DNA of 9,528 bases from Spirochaetales bacterium (GTDB lineage Bacteria; Spirochaetota; Spirochaetia; DSM-27196; SLST01), in the NCBI GenBank assembly GCA_028284845.1, contig JANQQY010000318.1, positions 1 through 9,528 of the forward strand. Direction: 5' to 3'. The position numbers and the translations under genes are program-made. Under the pieces are notes generated by a model. That model was not told the DNA's origin. It did no database searches and saw nothing but the letters and a program-made list of their open reading frames with translations. Position 1 is the first letter of the stretch. Every line of letters starts with the position of its first letter. This document shows positions 6,665 through 9,528 of the stretch, piece after piece.

Positions 6665-7758
6665 TGCCCAAGCCGCCTGCTCGTCGCCCGAGCGAGCTCA
6701 AGGAAGAGTCTTACCCGGTCGTCCGGCGTCGTATAGTCGACGTCCGCGAGTGCGATGTCACACGGTCCGAGTGACTCGGCTATCCTCATGATGTCATCCT
6801 CAATCTCTTGTTCCGATTTCGTCTCGAGGCCAACCGGATCGTAGATCACGGTGCGCCGCGCCTCAGGAAACATCTGTCGGGCGAGCGAGAGGTCGGACGA
6901 GATACCCATATCGATGTAGTCGAGCCGGGGGATTGTTCGGAGGGCGCGAAAGTAGGGCGTAGCATTCCAGTTGCACGTATGGACCCCGAAGGTCGGGAAG
7001 CGAGAACCGAGTCGGTTGTCCAATGGCAGCAAGAACTCGGTGTACTGGTCGGGGCTCACGAGATTGATGACGCAGTTACTCACAGAGAAGACTCTGGTCG
7101 CTGGTGCACGAATGCCCTGAGCCTCATAGATCAGCTCCGCCGTTACCGCGATGCTCTCCGCGATATGTGTGAGAAAGTCGCGCACCCAATCAGGATCATC
7201 GTAGAAGTCTGTGAAGATGGCCTCGCCCCGTACCTTGAGAGCAACGTTGAGCACTCCCTGGTAGTTCATGTATCCGGAGGCCCGGCACCATTTCGAGCGA
7301 AGGAGCGTGATCTGACGAAGGAGCGCCTGGAGGTGTGGCATCGTCTCCGGGCTCCCCATCTCGTAGAGGGACTCCTTGGTGAATGACTCGGCGGGTGATG
7401 CGTCAGGCCAGTTGCCCGCGCTATACACGGGCTGGACGCCGTAGAGCATGGGTATCAGGAGGATTCCGTAGACACCGCTGATGGTCGCTGCGTCCACTTC
7501 AACCCCGCTCTCGTCCAAGTTTGGCGCGAACTCGACGACCTCCGGGAAGCGACCGTGGAGATACTCTTTCATCTCCACAATGGCACGGTACCGATACTCC
7601 GGGTCCGTGTGCCAGGCCTCGCCAAGATCAATTCCAAGACGCCGGTGATACCAGGCCGGTGTGAAGCCGAGCGATATCCGCACGAACGGTTCGTCACCCT
7701 CCGCCGGTGCGCGAGTGGACGGCGCGGCGATGGGGATGTGATGCCGCAGCTGTGGCAT
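6661..7758 (-). CDS. Uroporphyrinogen decarboxylase-like (URO-D/MtaA superfamily) protein
   Basis: The protein has 365 residues. The fold is recognised from FGVHTCNWNATPYFRAL (257-273), IPRLDYIDMGISSDL (276-290) and TVIYDPVGLETKSEQEIEDD (303-322), which follow the late strands of the URO-D TIM barrel. H260-x-C262, plus C333 near the end (LGPCDIALADVDY), resembles the H-x-C...C zinc site of corrinoid-dependent methyltransferases such as MtaA. A true haem-pathway HemE would be expected to carry an arginine-rich substrate loop near its N-terminus (GRPPVWxMRQAGR-like); it is absent here. The protein is therefore unlikely to make coproporphyrinogen. No corrinoid-binding protein gene lies in the window, so a methyltransferase role is unproven; many such environmental proteins have no assigned function. 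The ATG follows the stop of the DHDPS-family gene after four bases with no separate Shine-Dalgarno, suggesting reinitiation. It overlaps the downstream FG-GAP gene by four bases. Confidence 0.8.
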   Translation of the reverse strand: MPQLRHHIPIAAPSTRAPAEGDEPFVRISLGFTPAWYHRRLGIDLGEAWHTDPEYRYRAIVEMKEYLHGRFPEVVEFAPNLDESGVEVDAATISGVYGILLIPMLYGVQPVYSAGNWPDASPAESFTKESLYEMGSPETMPHLQALLRQITLLRSKWCRASGYMNYQGVLNVALKVRGEAIFTDFYDDPDWVRDFLTHIAESIAVTAELIYEAQGIRAPATRVFSVSNCVINLVSPDQYTEFLLPLDNRLGSRFPTFGVHTCNWNATPYFRALRTIPRLDYIDMGISSDLSLARQMFPEARRTVIYDPVGLETKSEQEIEDDIMRIAESLGPCDIALADVDYTTPDDRVRLFLELARATSRRLGQ

Positions 7759-7762
7759 CCGC

Positions 7763-8671
7763 CTACTGCGTCCTGAACGCGTGCATCTGTTCGGTCGCAG
7801 CGGTCACTGCCGCGCTGACGGGCTTGTCCCACTCGCTGCCGAGCCCACGGTGCACGCTCGTTCCGTGCCTTGATCCAAGACCCTGAAGTGAGAGGGCGAG
7901 GCGTACCGCGTCCGTCGCGCGACCGGTGATCCGCACGATACCGTGAAGCGTATTGATGACGCGTTGCATGGCGAGCATGGTATGGGAGTCGTTCGCGCGG
8001 TGTGCGCGGAGCATCTCAACGAACGGCTCCGGAAGGATGTTGGACAGACCGGAGACGATTCCTGAGGCACCAACAAGCAGGGCGGAGGCGTCCAGTGAGT
8101 CGTCTCCCTGTATCCACGACGTCGTCCGGGTTCCACTCTCCTGAAGCAATCGTCGGGAAAAGGCGGAGAAATCTCCGCTCGAGTCTTTCACTCCAACAAT
8201 GTTTGGGTGCTTGAGAACGGCGTCGTAGACCGCATCCATGAGCGGGTTGTGCGTGCAGCCTGGGATGTCGTAGGCCAGGACTGGACAGGTCGCTGCATCT
8301 GCGACGGAGAGATAGTGATCGATCAGTTCCTGCTCTCCCACCGCACCGTAGTAGGGCGAAACCACCGCGACATAGGCGAGGCCGTGCTCGGCGAGTCGGT
8401 GCACATCCCGAACGGCGCTTCGGGTGTCCGGAGCAATGACGGCACCCACAACTTCAGCGTCTTGCGGGACCTCTTCCAACACAGCCGCGAACACACGCTC
8501 CTTTTCGTCAGACGTGAGGAACGCGCCGTCGCCGGTCGTGCCGCAGGCGAAGAAACCTCGCACGCCCTTGTCGCCAAGCTGCGAGACGTGCCGCGTGAGC
8601 GCCTCCGTATCGATCGCCCCGTTTCCGTCGAACGGCGTGACGAGTGCGGTGTACAAGCCTTCAGGTCTCAT
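7763..8671 (-). CDS. Dihydrodipicolinate synthase/N-acetylneuraminate lyase family aldolase or lyase
   Basis: The protein has 302 residues from ATG 8671, a normal family length. The frame is open upstream to 8767, but that extension overlaps the desaturase gene, is arginine-rich and lies before a good AAGGAG at 8683-8678, so 8671 is the start. The class I aldolase barrel shows GLYTALVTPFDGNG (5-18), FFACGTTGDGAFLT (40-53), SPYYGA (105-110), LAYDIPGCTHNP (132-143) and IVGVKDSSGD (158-167). K162 is the Schiff-base lysine and Y134 the catalytic tyrosine. Two features argue against lysine-biosynthetic DapA: GTTGDG replaces GTTGES/T, and Y-D-I-P-G-C-T replaces YNVPxRT, losing the arginine that holds the substrate carboxylate in DapA. 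A catabolic retro-aldolase or dehydratase acting on a 2-keto acid from sugar or sugar-acid breakdown fits better, though this is inference. The start overlaps the end of the desaturase gene by 11 bases. Confidence 0.91.
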   Translation of the reverse strand: MRPEGLYTALVTPFDGNGAIDTEALTRHVSQLGDKGVRGFFACGTTGDGAFLTSDEKERVFAAVLEEVPQDAEVVGAVIAPDTRSAVRDVHRLAEHGLAYVAVVSPYYGAVGEQELIDHYLSVADAATCPVLAYDIPGCTHNPLMDAVYDAVLKHPNIVGVKDSSGDFSAFSRRLLQESGTRTTSWIQGDDSLDASALLVGASGIVSGLSNILPEPFVEMLRAHRANDSHTMLAMQRVINTLHGIVRITGRATDAVRLALSLQGLGSRHGTSVHRGLGSEWDKPVSAAVTAATEQMHAFRTQ

Positions 8672-9528
8672 GCTGTTCTCCTTCAGGCACAGAGTACGAG
8701 AGGTATTCGGTCCTGGGGTCGTTCTCTTTCTCCGCCGCCGTTCGGAACATCTCCCGCCAGCACCCAATCATTCGCCGCGGCTCCGGCACCTCCTGACGAA
8801 GGATCTCCCTGAGCTTTCGAAGATTGCGTGACGGGACTGCCGGGTAGAGGTGGTGCTCCACATGATCGTCGAGTCCCCAGAACATCGACCCAACAAGCCA
8901 GTTTACCCGTACCGATCGTGTGTTCAGCCTGTGATCATCAACATCATAGGGGCGGGCGATGTGCTTCGTCGCGTGCCAGAACTGCTCAAAAGGCCGTCCT
9001 ATCTGCCAGGCAAGGGTCAGGAAGGCGATCGGCGCCCAGCGTCGCGTTGCGATAGACCAGGCGGCGAGCCCAAGATGAAGGAAGAGAATGATGAGCGACT
9101 CGATCCGAATCGAACGGACCTCGCGCTCGGTGCAGTGCTCCTCCATCATCCAGTCCTTCTTCCCAAGGGCGCGGCGGAGCTGTGTCCGCATATCGATCAA
9201 GAGTTGGACCGGCGCGCCTATCACGAGGATTCGTAGCAAAAGAAAGGAAACGTAACGACGAAGCCAGTGTCGGGTGATGACTTCGGGCCAGTCGGTCTCC
9301 GGGTCGAGTCCCCGGATCATCGTGTACCGGTGGTGAAGACGATGCGATATCACCGCGTAGGTGGGGCTCTGCCACATGAGAACATGGACGAACCTCAGCC
9401 AGAAGGTGTTGAGCCACTGATGCTTCACGCTGAACGCGGTCCCGTGCTGAAGCTCGTGCCCAATGGCGGTCCAGAAACCAAACAGGAAGTAGTAGAGGTA
9501 GAGAAGCGGGATCGCTACCCAGAAACTC
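8661..9528 (-). CDS. Membrane fatty acid desaturase/hydroxylase-family di-iron protein, partial at its N-terminus
   Basis: The frame is open to the right edge, so the true start lies outside the window; the GTG at 9428 is internal because histidine box 1 is upstream of it. The visible 288 residues hold all three histidine boxes of PF00487: GHELQHGTAF (23-32, HxxxH), ISHRLHHRYT (60-69, HxxHH) and LDDHVEHHLYPAVPSR (219-234, HxxHH). H185 and H189 (FWHATKH) are extra candidate ligands. Hydrophobic stretches at about 2-20, 93-110, 143-158 and 165-175 fit a multi-pass inner-membrane protein. These proteins use O2 and an electron donor to insert a double bond or hydroxyl into an aliphatic chain, on lipids, carotenoids or other hydrophobic substrates. 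The stop codon overlaps the start of the DHDPS-family gene by 11 bases, so the two are co-translated, an odd pairing. Fatty acid desaturase is the default annotation; hydroxylase activity is equally open. Confidence 0.88.
   Translation of the reverse strand, partial: SFWVAIPLLYLYYFLFGFWTAIGHELQHGTAFSVKHQWLNTFWLRFVHVLMWQSPTYAVISHRLHHRYTMIRGLDPETDWPEVITRHWLRRYVSFLLLRILVIGAPVQLLIDMRTQLRRALGKKDWMMEEHCTEREVRSIRIESLIILFLHLGLAAWSIATRRWAPIAFLTLAWQIGRPFEQFWHATKHIARPYDVDDHRLNTRSVRVNWLVGSMFWGLDDHVEHHLYPAVPSRNLRKLREILRQEVPEPRRMIGCWREMFRTAAEKENDPRTEYLSYSVPEGEQHET
8678..8683 (-). promoter_or_regulatory. Ribosome binding site of the DHDPS-family gene
   Basis: Minus-strand AAGGAG lies six bases before ATG 8671, inside the last codons of the desaturase gene. 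It selects this ATG over the upstream in-frame ATG at 8767. Confidence 0.65.

Noticed and set aside
6808..7386. A 192-residue plus-strand open frame
   Set aside because: It is antisense to the URO-D-like gene, whose protein is clearly recognisable; the plus translation is charged and motif-free.
6661..7758. HemE (haem biosynthesis uroporphyrinogen decarboxylase)
   Set aside because: The N-terminal arginine loop of HemE is absent and an H-x-C motif resembling the methyltransferase branch is present.
8672..8767. N-terminal extension of the DHDPS-family protein
   Set aside because: The extra residues are arginine-rich, lie inside the desaturase gene and precede a good ribosome binding site for ATG 8671.
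8207..8812. A 201-residue plus-strand open frame
   Set aside because: It is antisense to the DHDPS-family gene with its catalytic lysine and tyrosine motifs and has no family features.
9426..9428. GTG as the start of the desaturase
   Set aside because: The same frame continues upstream to the window edge and encodes the first histidine box (H-E-L-Q-H), so the GTG is an internal valine codon.

Overview
The window is about 9.5 kb of gene-dense, moderately high-GC bacterial DNA with nine protein genes. Two are cut by the window edges. No RNA gene, CRISPR array, insertion sequence or phage gene was seen, and no gene-free stretch exceeds about 130 bases. The gene families are an enolase-superfamily enzyme, a Gfo/Idh/MocA oxidoreductase, a xylose-isomerase-like TIM barrel, a DHDPS/NAL-family lyase, a uroporphyrinogen-decarboxylase-like protein and an FG-GAP repeat protein. 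This mix is common in heterotrophic, often uncultured bacteria such as Planctomycetes, Verrucomicrobia/Lentisphaerae, Armatimonadetes or Poribacteria/Latescibacteria-like lineages. The taxonomic suggestion rests on gene content only and is weak.

Layout. (1) Left, minus strand: an AraC-family regulator (1122-1934), followed after 127 bp by an Amidohydro_2-type metal hydrolase (994 to beyond base 1). (2) Centre, plus strand: a compact three-gene operon divergent from the regulator. It encodes an enolase-superfamily enzyme with muconate-lactonizing-enzyme-type catalytic lysines (about 1969-3363), a Gfo/Idh/MocA oxidoreductase (3393-4679) and a sugar phosphate isomerase/epimerase-like TIM barrel (4682-5527). 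The spacer between the regulator and the enolase gene is only about 34 bp and holds a perfect 13-bp palindrome (1950-1962). (3) Right, minus strand: four overlapping or abutting genes, read right to left. They are a membrane fatty-acid-desaturase-type di-iron protein (from beyond 9528 to 8661), a DHDPS/NAL-family lyase (8671-7763), a URO-D-like protein (7758-6661) and a cytosolic-looking FG-GAP/VCBS beta-propeller (6664-5543). The plus and minus operons converge with only 15 bp between stop codons.

Working interpretation (inference). The AraC protein senses a small ligand, probably a sugar or sugar acid, and controls the divergent enolase-Gfo-isomerase operon. An NAD(P)-dependent oxidation, an enolase-type proton abstraction on a carboxylate and an isomerisation would together process an unusual carbohydrate acid or cyclitol. 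The neighbouring DHDPS-family lyase is a plausible retro-aldol enzyme for a 2-keto acid made upstream. The substrate cannot be read from the sequence. The oddest part is the right-hand operon, which translationally links a desaturase/hydroxylase, a DHDPS-like lyase lacking the usual DapA arginine motif, a URO-D/methyltransferase-like protein and a propeller with no visible export signal.
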